A DNA stretch of 46,406 nt from a virus. Shown piece by piece: positions 1 through 6,476 of the stretch; the first letter of the stretch is position 1; each line of letters starts with the position of its first letter. The stretch covers positions 1 to 46,406 of the IMG/VR virus record IMGVR_UViG_3300035005_000002; one strand, 5' to 3'. The translations under genes were made by a program, and so were the position numbers. The notes below the pieces were generated by a model that saw only the letters and a program-made list of their open reading frames with translations, was not told the origin of the DNA and did no database searches.

Positions 1-342
1 TCACAGTATTACTTGTATTTCTCCGTCCTGTTCATCAACCTGATAAAAACAAGTAATAGGGATTTCCCCGTCTTCCCCTAAGTACCCTACAAGCCTAAAT
101 GTTACGCCAGGGTATTGAGATAGCCCTAGTGTTAGGCTTTGCTCTAGTGACCTCAAGAGCCTGGGCAGGTCAGATACCACAGTAAACTCAACCCCACCTA
201 TACCAAAGTCGGGGGTCATCACCCTTTCTTCATATGTAGTCTGTAATATGTGCGCTATGACCTCAGGTATGGTTCTATCATACTCAGAGGTTAACTGTAC
301 TGTACCGTTTAGTATAGTTATAGGGTATTTAAAAGTAGTCAT
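1..342 (-). CDS. Baseplate wedge protein, gp25/W-like
   Basis: The 113-residue product has the central signature of the T4 gp25 / P2 W family: an N-terminal helix followed by TTYEERVMTPDFG at about residues 35-47, which corresponds to the conserved E-R-x-M-x-P-x-F-G stretch. In contractile phages this protein joins the wedge and triggers sheath polymerisation at the baseplate. The length is typical. The stop codon is the first three bases of the window, so the gene is complete but its downstream neighbour is cut off. A late-type motif (353-362) lies just upstream. In P2-type order it should be followed by J, which is found at the opposite end of the window behind the integrase. Confidence 0.85.
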   Translation of the reverse strand: MTTFKYPITILNGTVQLTSEYDRTIPEVIAHILQTTYEERVMTPDFGIGGVEFTVVSDLPRLLRSLEQSLTLGLSQYPGVTFRLVGYLGEDGEIPITCFYQVDEQDGEIQVIL

Positions 343-352
343 AGTTTACCTA

Positions 353-362
353 TATTTAGTCA
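353..362 (-). promoter_or_regulatory. Late-gene motif upstream of gp25-like gene
   Basis: On the minus strand this reads TGACTAAATA, about 10 bases before the ATG of the wedge gene. The same element precedes most structural genes in the window. A late promoter element is inferred from recurrence only. Confidence 0.5.
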
Positions 363-397
363 GGTTGACTAAGTACCAATAACCATTGAGGTAACTT

Positions 398-568
398 ATG
401 ATTGTTAGTCCTGATAGACTTTATCGCGTACTTGAACACTTGGATTCAGCCCTAGCCGAGTTACAGGAAGCATCTGTAGAATCGCCGACTGACCGTACAC
501 TTCGCAGGGTTATTACTATTGTCATTACAGCCTTAGCTGTACTACGGTTTTACGTGGCTACTAACTAG
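398..568 (+). CDS. Small protein of unknown function (56 aa)
   Basis: A 56-codon open frame starts at ATG 398 after a degenerate operator-like stretch (363-384). The product begins MIVSPDRLYRVLEHLDSALA, is helical, and has a hydrophobic segment (ITIVITALAVLRFYV) near the C-terminus that could be one membrane helix. It ends directly before the next promoter at 569-599. No family is recognised. It sits with other small rightward genes set against the leftward tail operon, a usual place for accessory phage genes. Confidence 0.5.
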   Translation: MIVSPDRLYRVLEHLDSALAELQEASVESPTDRTLRRVITIVITALAVLRFYVATN

Positions 569-599
569 GGTTGACAGTTAAGGTTAACCTGGTTATAAT
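569..599 (+). promoter_or_regulatory. Promoter with class I operator
   Basis: TTGACA (571-576), a 17-bp spacer and TATAAT (594-599) give a perfect sigma70 consensus. The operator GGTTGAC-N7-GTTAACC (569-589) covers the -35 box and most of the spacer. It should drive the genes at 629 and 862. Confidence 0.85.
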
Positions 600-628
600 A
601 TTATTTATAATACTAGGTTAACTGATTT

Positions 629-865
629 ATGGAACTCGTTAGAGATAATAAACCCGCGCCTGTTTACCCGTTGGAAGTGGCGAGAGAGTTGCCAGCAGGG
701 GTTATCAGAGCATTTTGGCACCCTGAATATGGTAGACTATACCTATGGGATGACGTTAAGTATGCGTTTGATTATGAGGGTAAAACGGGTAACTCAGTAG
801 TAAGATACATGAAAGGTAACTTACAAAATCCCGCTCTGGGTCTCCTCTGGCTAGAGAGAGAGTGA
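629..865 (+). CDS. Small early protein, unknown (78 aa)
   Basis: The 78-residue product begins MELVRDNKPAPVYPLEVARE and contains the aromatic-rich stretch FWHPEYGRLYLWDD near residues 29-42. It is the first gene after a perfect-consensus promoter at 569-599, about 30 bases downstream, so a short leader and strong early expression are expected. Its stop overlaps the GTG start of the next gene (TGA inside GTGAGTG), which indicates translational coupling. No family recognised; the function is unknown. Confidence 0.65.
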   Translation: MELVRDNKPAPVYPLEVARELPAGVIRAFWHPEYGRLYLWDDVKYAFDYEGKTGNSVVRYMKGNLQNPALGLLWLERE

Positions 866-1152
866 GTGTCAGATTTAAGTTAACCGAGTTTCAAAAATGT
901 AAATCCCATATTTGGCTCACCGCAAGGGGTTTTGTTTTAACACTAGAACATTCTAAATCACCTAATATAGTAAAACTTAAGCAAGCTATAGAAGCTCAAG
1001 TAGACTGGGAGTTGTTCAAGGTAACTTTTATGAGTCATGGGTTCTCTCAGCTATCCCCACAATCTAACACTAGATTAGCTATGGAAGTTGAACTAGAGAA
1101 AAAGATTTTACCATATTCACAACGCACCATTTTAAGCCTAAAATCTGCTTAA
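862..1152 (+). CDS. Small early protein, unknown (96 aa)
   Basis: Starts at GTG 862, overlapping the previous stop by four bases, and ends four bases into the 3' end of the baseplate V gene on the other strand. The product is basic and mixed alpha/beta with no membrane segment and no recognisable motif. It shares the operon and the 569-599 promoter. The tight packing on both sides supports a real gene, but nothing in the sequence points to a function. Confidence 0.6.
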   Translation: MSVRFKLTEFQKCKSHIWLTARGFVLTLEHSKSPNIVKLKQAIEAQVDWELFKVTFMSHGFSQLSPQSNTRLAMEVELEKKILPYSQRTILSLKSA

Positions 1153-1670
1153 ACCCACCCCTTGGTAACTAAAGTATCATTACGGCTGTCCATGGCTCCC
1201 ACAGTGCAAACTTGGGAGCCATTTATGGTTACAGATGTTGCCTGAGTAAACTCCACAGACTCAGCCGCCATAGTTAACCCTGTAACCCCTGTAATCTCCA
1301 TATTACCCTCAGGCTTTACTGTAACTATCACCGATCCTACTTTGATTACTAGGTCATCTCCTGAGTTAATCACAGGATTACGTAGGTTCTGCATAGACCC
1401 AAAATATACCCCTTGATGCGGGTCTCCATCAATGAAGCCCATTAAGACGGTTTCACCCGCTAAGGGTAATGGGGGGCTAAATGAACTAAATGGTAATGAG
1501 CGGTATAGCCAGTTAGTGTTAGACCTGCCCCCCTTAGAAGCGTCTAAGCACTGGATACGTCCTAAGCCTAAGGGGTCGTCAGTTACACTAACTATCCCGT
1601 AGGCTAACCCTTGCACTCGACCTTGTAGTCCTTGGTTAGCTTTGACCAAATCTGCGAAAATGTCCATCAC
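1149..1670 (-). CDS. Baseplate assembly protein V / spike-like OB-fold protein
   Basis: The 173-residue protein contains the N-terminal OB-fold seen in P2 gpV, Mu gp45 and the N-terminus of T4 gp5: GLAYGIVSVTDDPLGLGRIQC at about residues 22-42, then LPLAGETVLMGFIDGDPHQGVYFGSM near 67-93. The C-terminal third (VIKVGSVIVTVKPEGNMEIT and onward) is the short beta-helical repeat typical of the membrane-piercing spike. It lies between the tube-connector gene (4-bp overlap at 1667-1670) and gp25, the normal V-W order. The spike tip would probably need a separate PAAR-like cap, which I do not see. Confidence 0.85.
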   Translation of the reverse strand: MMDIFADLVKANQGLQGRVQGLAYGIVSVTDDPLGLGRIQCLDASKGGRSNTNWLYRSLPFSSFSPPLPLAGETVLMGFIDGDPHQGVYFGSMQNLRNPVINSGDDLVIKVGSVIVTVKPEGNMEITGVTGLTMAAESVEFTQATSVTINGSQVCTVGAMDSRNDTLVTKGWV

Positions 1671-2335
1671 TTAATAATCCCTTGTACTCTTAGGTCTGCT
1701 ACTCTGAAGGTACCCGCAACGCCCCCGGATTTATAAGTTACCGTGACGTTACCGACCTCATCTGTGGCTACATTAACGCTTTGGTTTCTAATATTTAACT
1801 TAGCCCTTTTACCTGAGTTTTTTAGGGCTTCCGTTACCGAGTTAGTTATATTCTGCCGTTCTCTAGGTGTGTAAGTTACCTGAGGCTTACCAATAGTGCT
1901 AGGGGTGACCGCTACGGGTTCTCTACTAATGAGTAAGTCTAAGTTAGCCTCAGCCTGTGTGACTTTACCCGATCTCCATTGCTGCTCTACGGGCGTAAAC
2001 CTGAGTATATGACAACGCTCGATAGATGTAGAGCTAAAGCTAAACCTTAAACTAGCTCCTGAGATACACCATGATGTTAGTTGCTGTATGGTATCAGTAA
2101 CGTCCTTAGTCATACCTTGGGATATAAAAAGTATCCGAGGGATTACTAAGGTACTAGTAGAGCTATTCCAGCGTGTATCTGGTTTATCAGTCCCCAATAC
2201 GCTATTAGTTGCATAAGTAGCTTGGTGCGACCACTGCAACTTTTCAGGGTCTAGTAGAAAGTTATAAGTTATCTTACCGTCAGATAGGGTAGCCCCCGTA
2301 GTCCCTAAGGGCTTATCAGGTAGTCTATCTTGCAT
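1667..2335 (-). CDS. Tail tube-to-baseplate connector, CIS-tube/LysM-like
   Basis: The 222-residue protein begins with a stretch typical of contractile-injection tube-connector proteins: TYNFLLDPEKLQWSHQATYA near residues 24-43, then a beta-rich segment. It lies between tape measure and gpV, where the LysM or gp53/Afp7-type protein that joins tube and spike is expected. The C-terminal 40 residues are beta-rich. The late motif TGACTTAATA overlaps the stop of the upstream tape-measure gene, and the start overlaps that intergenic motif. The family assignment rests on position and the N-terminal pattern, so it is moderate. Confidence 0.6.
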   Translation of the reverse strand: MQDRLPDKPLGTTGATLSDGKITYNFLLDPEKLQWSHQATYATNSVLGTDKPDTRWNSSTSTLVIPRILFISQGMTKDVTDTIQQLTSWCISGASLRFSFSSTSIERCHILRFTPVEQQWRSGKVTQAEANLDLLISREPVAVTPSTIGKPQVTYTPRERQNITNSVTEALKNSGKRAKLNIRNQSVNVATDEVGNVTVTYKSGGVAGTFRVADLRVQGIIK

Positions 2336-2342
2336 TTATTAC

Positions 2343-2352
2343 TATTAAGTCA
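2343..2352 (-). promoter_or_regulatory. Late-gene motif upstream of tube-connector gene
   Basis: Minus-strand TGACTTAATA. Its TGA is the stop codon of the tape-measure gene, and the ATG of the next gene follows within about 10 bases. Confidence 0.45.
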
Positions 2353-4185
2353 GGCTAGGCTATTCTGTTGATATTGTACATATGCTTGGTTTAGGGCTTG
2401 CAGCATAGCTTGCGCGTTCTCTTGGGGGTTACCATTTTGTACTGGTACATTTATAGTAGGCGCAAATGATTGCTTAGTCTCTTTGGCTATAGGTACACTA
2501 GGTAGCGGTAATCCAGGGGTGACTACAGGTTCTACGGGGGTAGATTTAGTATCACTAGGGTTTAGCACGTTACCTATTATTCCACCACCAGATTTCAGTG
2601 CACCTAAAAGCCCATTATCCCCTAGAGGATTTAATCTACCAACTACACCTCCTAAGGCACCTAAAGGATCAGTAGTAACACGGTTCACACCAGTCTTAAC
2701 TGTTACCCCAACGTTAGGTATTATATTACCTACCCAGTTGGTAATGTAATCGAACAAGCGCTTTATGGCTGACCCTAACTCGTCTAAGTTACCTTGGATA
2801 GCTCCTAGGATAAACCCACCAATAAAGTCACCCAACCCATACAGAGCTTTTAAGATACCTACAGTAACGGTTCCCCAATCTACGCGGGTGAATAGCATGG
2901 TAAACAGTTGACCCGTCAAGAAACCTAGCTGTTTGCCTAGTTCCCCCCAGTTTACAGCTTTAATGGCATTACCCGTACCCTTCAGAGTGTTATTAAGCCC
3001 GTTGAACAGGTTAACAAATAAGTTACTGATGTACTTAGTAATGTCTGAAGCCTTACCTCCTTCCAAAGTGCCTGTAACGGTGTTAGTAAGGTCGGTGAAC
3101 CAGTCTAGTGTGGCAATAATACCCGACATAGGGTCGAAGCCAAAGATTTCATTACCTTTCAGGATACCTAATGAGTTAAAAAGGGTACCTAGGTTAGTCA
3201 TAAACCCTTGAACAGCGTCTAACCCCGACCGCCCTCCGGCACTTCCTAACTTTCTTAGAAAACCAAATAAACCTATATCCGTATCGAACAGGTTGGTATT
3301 GGCTAAGGCAATCATAGACTCTACTGTACCATCAAACTCCGCTATAGTTTCATCTGCTACAGCTTGTCTGGCTGCTACTTTAAGTATTTTAGCTCTAGTT
3401 TCGGTGGTCAATGATTTCCAGTCTGCGTCGGACTTTCCAATGATTTTGAGTTGCTCATCTATAAACTTACGGAGTAGCGGGTTCTTCTGAAATATATCAT
3501 TAGTCCCAAAGGCTTCCCCAATACTCATACTACCTGCTAATACGCGGTTAAGCGCGCTACCGCCCATATTAGCATCTACACCACGGATGCTGGCTAGTAC
3601 CCCAAAGCGTTTAGTTAGCTCCAATGAATCCTCACGGAACTTATCAATATTACCTTTAGAGTACCCGGCTACTGTAGCGGATATCTGGCTATTTATAGCA
3701 TTATATTCGGCGTTTTCCCCCGGTAGAGCCGCAGCCATCTTAGATATCTCTATACGGGTGTCTTGTACCAGTTCTTTAGCCCTGCCAAAGTTGATCCCTA
3801 ACTGGCTACTTAGGTCACCCGCTTGGGCTAACCCTAAAGTCTGGGACTTGGCGGCACTCTGAACCGTGCCTGTCATTTTCTGTATACCACTGGTGACTAG
3901 GGATACCGCAGCCATTACCCCTGCTGCTCCTAAGTTACCAAATAATATAGACCCCGCTAGCCCTCCTTGTCCTTGTTCAGCTTGTCCGCCTAAACCCTCC
4001 CTAAGTCCGCTTAGGTTAGCCTTAAGTGTGGATAGTTGCATAGGGTTTAGCCCTTGTATATCCTTCAAGCTTAGGTTAGCTCTGGTGGTAGCCCCCACCG
4101 CTTCTATATTTTTCTTTATCTTGGATAACTCAGGGGATAAAAGATCCTTAGCAGTTAGCGTAACTTGTATTTTATTACCGACCAT
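2350..4185 (-). CDS. Tail tape measure protein
   Basis: This is the longest tail gene (611 aa) and lies just downstream of the frameshifted chaperone gene, the standard place. The N-terminus is helical and lysine-rich; residues about 80-110 form a hydrophobic Gly/Ala segment (GSILFGNLGAAGVMAAVSLV), and further hydrophobic Gly/Phe-rich segments occur near 395-475. These are typical of tape-measure proteins that end up in the host membrane. The C-terminus is Pro/Gln-rich. It sets tail length, and 611 residues implies a short contractile tail. Its ATG lies directly beside the operator of the divergent promoter at 4185-4216. Confidence 0.88.
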   Translation of the reverse strand: MVGNKIQVTLTAKDLLSPELSKIKKNIEAVGATTRANLSLKDIQGLNPMQLSTLKANLSGLREGLGGQAEQGQGGLAGSILFGNLGAAGVMAAVSLVTSGIQKMTGTVQSAAKSQTLGLAQAGDLSSQLGINFGRAKELVQDTRIEISKMAAALPGENAEYNAINSQISATVAGYSKGNIDKFREDSLELTKRFGVLASIRGVDANMGGSALNRVLAGSMSIGEAFGTNDIFQKNPLLRKFIDEQLKIIGKSDADWKSLTTETRAKILKVAARQAVADETIAEFDGTVESMIALANTNLFDTDIGLFGFLRKLGSAGGRSGLDAVQGFMTNLGTLFNSLGILKGNEIFGFDPMSGIIATLDWFTDLTNTVTGTLEGGKASDITKYISNLFVNLFNGLNNTLKGTGNAIKAVNWGELGKQLGFLTGQLFTMLFTRVDWGTVTVGILKALYGLGDFIGGFILGAIQGNLDELGSAIKRLFDYITNWVGNIIPNVGVTVKTGVNRVTTDPLGALGGVVGRLNPLGDNGLLGALKSGGGIIGNVLNPSDTKSTPVEPVVTPGLPLPSVPIAKETKQSFAPTINVPVQNGNPQENAQAMLQALNQAYVQYQQNSLA

Positions 4186-4216
4186 GTTGACAGTTATGGT
4201 TAACCCAGTGTATAGT
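4185..4216 (+). promoter_or_regulatory. Promoter with class I operator
   Basis: TTGACA (4187-4192), 18-bp spacer, TATAGT (4211-4216), with operator 4185-4205. It faces the genes at 4244 and 4535. The operator abuts the start codon of the divergent tape-measure gene. Confidence 0.75.
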
Positions 4217-4243
4217 GATAAGTGTAGTTAAATAAAGATAGTC

Positions 4244-4534
4244 ATGGAACCGTTAACTGAAAGATTATCAATGCAAGCTTATATCGCAGGGTATCAAAGT
4301 ATAGACTCATGGTTAGCCGCACTAGAGGAGGGTGAGATACGTCAAGTTAAGGCAAAACTCTACCATGTGGCTTTAACCGAAGACGCATGTAAGTATCTAG
4401 ATATCCTAAAAATAACAGCATATCTCAGGGGTTGTACTCTCCTAGCACTAGACCCTGATGAAGCTTTTGAAACCTTTAGAGATTGTTATAACCCGCACGT
4501 TAACGAGTTTATGGTACTCATCGAGGAAATCTAA
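4244..4534 (+). CDS. Small early protein, unknown (96 aa)
   Basis: The 96-residue acidic helical protein (MEPLTERLSMQAYIAGYQSI...) starts 28 bases after the -10 box of the preceding promoter and ends directly before the Dam-like methyltransferase start with no gap. Translational coupling to that gene is likely. It has no membrane segment and no recognisable motif. The co-transcription could mean a shared role in DNA modification or anti-restriction, but this is only a guess from context. Confidence 0.6.
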   Translation: MEPLTERLSMQAYIAGYQSIDSWLAALEEGEIRQVKAKLYHVALTEDACKYLDILKITAYLRGCTLLALDPDEAFETFRDCYNPHVNEFMVLIEEI

Positions 4535-5050
4535 ATGGTACACGAGTTATTAGGTAACCATAAAGCATCTTCAGAATGGTATACCCCTGAAGACATTTGG
4601 GGTAGAATCCGGCTTATTTTTAACGAGGATCACGTGTATGACCCTTGTCCCGCAGGGGGTTTGGCAGGTTTAGAAGCAGATTGGAGTTTATTTAACAATA
4701 TTTACGTAAACCCACCTACCCCCGCAGCACCTTGGGCTTTAAAAGCACTTCAGACACATAAAGACAATCCTGAGGTTGACATCATATTTGCTTGTTTCTC
4801 TGAAGCTGTTCTATGGCAAGTTAACGAACTTCAAGACCATTTAGTCTGCTGGGTACGTAAAAGGATTAGCTGGATAGACGGCAACCAGACCGTTAAGGGT
4901 AAACCTAACTCTAACTATCTGAAACCTGCGAAGTCACCTAGAAACTATAATGCCTTTGTTTGCTTAACCAATAACCCTGAGATACGTCACAGGTTTCTTT
5001 TCCGTTTCCAAGACCTTGGTACTATTAGAACATCTATACCCTTAAACTAA
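4535..5050 (+). CDS. Phage DNA N6-adenine methyltransferase, Dam-like
   Basis: The pattern matches the phage Dam family (Pfam Dam/PF05869): SSEWYTPEDIWGRI at residues 11-24, DPCPAGG near 35-41, YVNPPTPAAPWALKAL near 55-70. NPPT replaces the DPPY catalytic motif, and NPPx is common in this family. The length (171 aa) is normal. It would transfer a methyl group from SAM to adenine in DNA, probably against host restriction. No restriction partner is visible nearby. It is a rightward early gene embedded among leftward tail genes, and its stop overlaps the frameshift extension of the tail chaperone coming from the other side. Confidence 0.8.
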   Translation: MVHELLGNHKASSEWYTPEDIWGRIRLIFNEDHVYDPCPAGGLAGLEADWSLFNNIYVNPPTPAAPWALKALQTHKDNPEVDIIFACFSEAVLWQVNELQDHLVCWVRKRISWIDGNQTVKGKPNSNYLKPAKSPRNYNAFVCLTNNPEIRHRFLFRFQDLGTIRTSIPLN

Positions 5051-5257
5051 CTCCGTATCTCTGATAATACTTCTAGGGTCTCAATAACCCTCCAGAGTTC
5101 CCAGTCTTCCCAACATACAGCTAACCCTACACTATAGCCACCTGAAGCACTCAAGGTGGCTTTTACAATATCGTACCTGGCAAAAGCCCGCCCGGATAAT
5201 GTGAATATCCAGATACCGTTATACTGCCTTCTGATTGAAAACTGGAAAGCTATTGGT
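5047..5257 (-). CDS. Frameshift extension of tail assembly chaperone (GT-like)
   Basis: Below the stop of the 94-aa chaperone a second frame (+1, equivalent to -2) is open from about 5257 to the TAG at 5047. It has no ATG, GTG or TTG start until deep inside, so it needs a ribosomal frameshift. The best slip site I see is G-TTT-TC (minus strand, plus coordinates 5237-5242), where tRNA-Phe on TTC can re-pair with TTT after moving back two bases. The fusion would be about 152 residues, adding a tail that begins SIRRQYNGIWIFTLSGRAFA and ends VIETLEVLSEIRS. A -2 shift is known for phage Mu tail genes; applying it here is inference. Confidence 0.6.
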
Positions 5258-5503
5258 TACAAGACCTCCTAGCTCGTTTAGGGTTTCGGCGGGCATATCT
5301 AATACCTCATCAACGGTCAGCATATCTGTACTCAGTGCTGACAGGATAACCGCCATCACTTCCACGGGTACGCTATCATCCTTAAGCGATCGCTGGATAG
5401 TTGCTAAGTCCCGACCCTTGGGCTGTCGAAATCCATAAGGTCTATCAAGTGTAACTGTGAGGTTACCAGAGCTGTCAAAAACTGCTTTAGGTTTACTAGG
5501 CAT
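5219..5503 (-). CDS. Tail assembly chaperone (G-like)
   Basis: The 94-residue product has the expected size, charge and position for the short tail assembly chaperone that coats the tape measure: it lies upstream of the tape-measure gene and downstream of the neck/tube block. A beta N-terminus (AVFDSSGNLTVTLDRPYGFR) precedes a helical part (PVEVMAVILSALSTDMLTVDEVLDMPAETLN, split here for description). A longer product from frameshifting near its end is likely (see 5047-5257). A late motif at 5525-5534 precedes it, and a divergent early promoter (5542-5570) lies behind that. Confidence 0.7.
   Translation of the reverse strand: MPSKPKAVFDSSGNLTVTLDRPYGFRQPKGRDLATIQRSLKDDSVPVEVMAVILSALSTDMLTVDEVLDMPAETLNELGGLVTNSFPVFNQKAV
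5386..5393. other. HIP1 palindrome
   Basis: GCGATCGC. Further copies at 7935-7942, 15313-15320, 23038-23045, 28498-28505, 38910-38917 and 46267-46274. Seven in 46 kb against less than one expected by chance indicates cyanobacterial ancestry. Confidence 0.75.
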
Positions 5504-5524
5504 AGGTTTTAGCTTATTTAAGAT

Positions 5525-5534
5525 TATTTAGTCA
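5525..5534 (-). promoter_or_regulatory. Late-gene motif upstream of tail chaperone
   Basis: Minus strand TGACTAAATA in the context TTTGACTAAATAATC, about 20 bases before the ATG at 5503. Confidence 0.5.
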
Positions 5535-5541
5535 AATAGGG

Positions 5542-5570
5542 TTGACACTCAGTGTACACTCCGTTAATAT
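5542..5570 (+). promoter_or_regulatory. Promoter with class II operator
   Basis: TTGACA (5542-5547), 17-bp spacer, TAATAT (5565-5570). The spacer holds AGTGTACACT (5551-5560), the core of the second operator type, flanked by partial symmetry. It faces the 54-aa gene at 5601. Confidence 0.7.
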
Positions 5571-5600
5571 AAGGGTATAAGTAAATAGCGAAGAAAACTT

Positions 5601-5765
5601 ATGAGTCCCCAAGAACGAGCTAGAGCTATCTCCGCCAAGTACAACCTAGAGAATCCCGCAGAAGCAGCCTTGATCAGACTTGAAAGAGAAACCCGGATGG
5701 AAAACGCCGAACTGCAAGCTGACCTCCAACTCCGACAGTACCAACTAAGAGTAACACAAGAGTAA
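5601..5765 (+). CDS. Small charged helical protein (54 aa)
   Basis: A 54-codon frame from ATG 5601, 30 bases after the class II promoter. The product (MSPQERARAISAKYNLENPA...) is almost entirely charged and helical with regular heptad-like spacing of Leu, so a small coiled coil is likely. It ends four bases before the next operator-promoter (5769). Being one of only three genes behind a class II operator, it may belong to the regulatory circuit; there is no direct evidence. Confidence 0.55.
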   Translation: MSPQERARAISAKYNLENPAEAALIRLERETRMENAELQADLQLRQYQLRVTQE

Positions 5766-5768
5766 TAG

Positions 5769-5799
5769 GGTTGACAGTTGTGGTTAACCCGGTTATAGT
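5769..5799 (+). promoter_or_regulatory. Promoter with class I operator
   Basis: TTGACA (5771-5776), 17-bp spacer, TATAGT (5794-5799); operator 5769-5789 is GGTTGAC-N7-GGTTAACC-like. The leader has the conserved TAGATACATA and an AAAGGAG ribosome site before ATG 5827. Confidence 0.85.
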
Positions 5800-5826
5800 A
5801 GATACATAGAGAACAAAGGAGCCGAT

Positions 5827-6054
5827 ATGAGCCGCACACAGAGGGATATACAATACAGCAATGATGCAGGAATCCGGATAGTTCGTTTCAGAAATAACCA
5901 AAGGCTCGAACAGCAGGCAATAGACGAACTTTATGATTATGGGTTACTCCCTAACCCTAGGCTCATGGTTAGGGCTAACCGCCTAACCCATCCTAACGAC
6001 GATTTAACCATATCTGCGGTATTAGAAACCTATATAAGAGAAGACGATGAGTAA
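5827..6054 (+). CDS. Small early protein, unknown (75 aa)
   Basis: A 75-residue product (MSRTQRDIQYSNDAGIRIVR...) with a good AAAGGAG Shine-Dalgarno. It is basic in the middle and acidic at the end (YIREDDE). It overlaps the next small gene by eight bases. No family recognised. The strong promoter and SD suggest an abundant early host-takeover or regulatory protein, which is inference. Confidence 0.65.
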   Translation: MSRTQRDIQYSNDAGIRIVRFRNNQRLEQQAIDELYDYGLLPNPRLMVRANRLTHPNDDLTISAVLETYIREDDE

Positions 6055-6205
6055 AGAACCCGATTTATTAGTTAGTGATACTACCGTGATTGTTACCGTA
6101 CAGGAGTCGGCAGATACTCAGGTCATTTATGAGGCACCTGCTAATGAATATGCGGATTTCTTAGAGGCTAATAATCAAGCCGACCAAGCCCGTAACCGTA
6201 AGTGA
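6047..6205 (+). CDS. Small acidic protein (52 aa)
   Basis: ATG 6047 overlaps the preceding stop region, typical of coupled translation. The product (MSKEPDLLVSDTTVIVTVQE...) is short, acidic in the middle and ends in a basic NQADQARNRK tail. It ends five bases before the next operator (6210-6230). It shares the promoter at 5769-5799. Function unknown. Confidence 0.5.
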   Translation: MSKEPDLLVSDTTVIVTVQESADTQVIYEAPANEYADFLEANNQADQARNRK

Positions 6206-6209
6206 TTTA

Positions 6210-6230
6210 GGTTGACAGTACCCATTAACC
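6210..6230. promoter_or_regulatory. Class I operator with weak promoter
   Basis: GGTTGAC-N7-ATTAACC with a TTGACA at 6212-6217, but no good -10 at 16-18 bp spacing. It stands at the head of a roughly 150-base stretch without a clear gene that ends in a terminator. Confidence 0.55.
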
Positions 6231-6381
6231 CTATCAGGTGTGCTATGAAGGTTTTACTCTAAAAATGTTATTCTTTACGTAGACGTTGAAACCTGCGTAC
6301 GCCGAGGTGGTCACCCATTACCTAACGGTAAATGTCTACTACTACCACTAAAATAAGATTGTAATATTTTGTACATCATAA
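6231..6381 (+). ncRNA. Possible small RNA or frameshifted micro-ORF
   Basis: The segment between operator 6210-6230 and terminator 6382-6407 has no ordinary gene. It shows pairing AGACGTT/AATGTCT around nested hairpins (GCGTACGC, GGTG/CACC), which fits a structured RNA. A micro-ORF (ATGAAGGTTTTACTCTAA) is followed in the -2/+1 frame by an open stretch to about 6353 ending ...GGHPLPNGKCLLLPLK. Either reading is tentative. Confidence 0.3.
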
Positions 6382-6407
6382 CCCCCTAACCACTTAGGGG
6401 CTTTTTA
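6382..6407 (+). terminator. Rho-independent terminator
   Basis: CCCCTAA-ccac-TTAGGGG followed by CTTTTTATT. It separates the preceding unit from the class II promoter at 6420. Confidence 0.8.
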
Positions 6408-6419
6408 TTGTTTATAGGG

Positions 6420-6448
6420 TTGACACTGAGTGTACACTCAGTTATAAT
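6420..6448 (+). promoter_or_regulatory. Consensus promoter with perfect class II operator
   Basis: TTGACA (6420-6425), 17-bp spacer, TATAAT (6443-6448). The spacer is the perfect 18-bp palindrome ACTGAGTGTACACTCAGT (6425-6442), so a bound dimer would cover the whole core promoter. It drives the antirepressor-like gene. Confidence 0.85.
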
Positions 6449-6476
6449 AGAGAAGTAAAGAGACAAAGGTTAAATC

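Noticed and set aside
569-589. Host LexA (SOS) boxes
   Set aside because: The palindrome core GTTGAC/GTTAAC does not match the AGTAC-type cyanobacterial LexA box I recall.
5564-5901. Leftward 91- and 75-aa frames
   Set aside because: They run against a consensus promoter and two plus-strand genes with good ribosome sites; composition is shadow-like.
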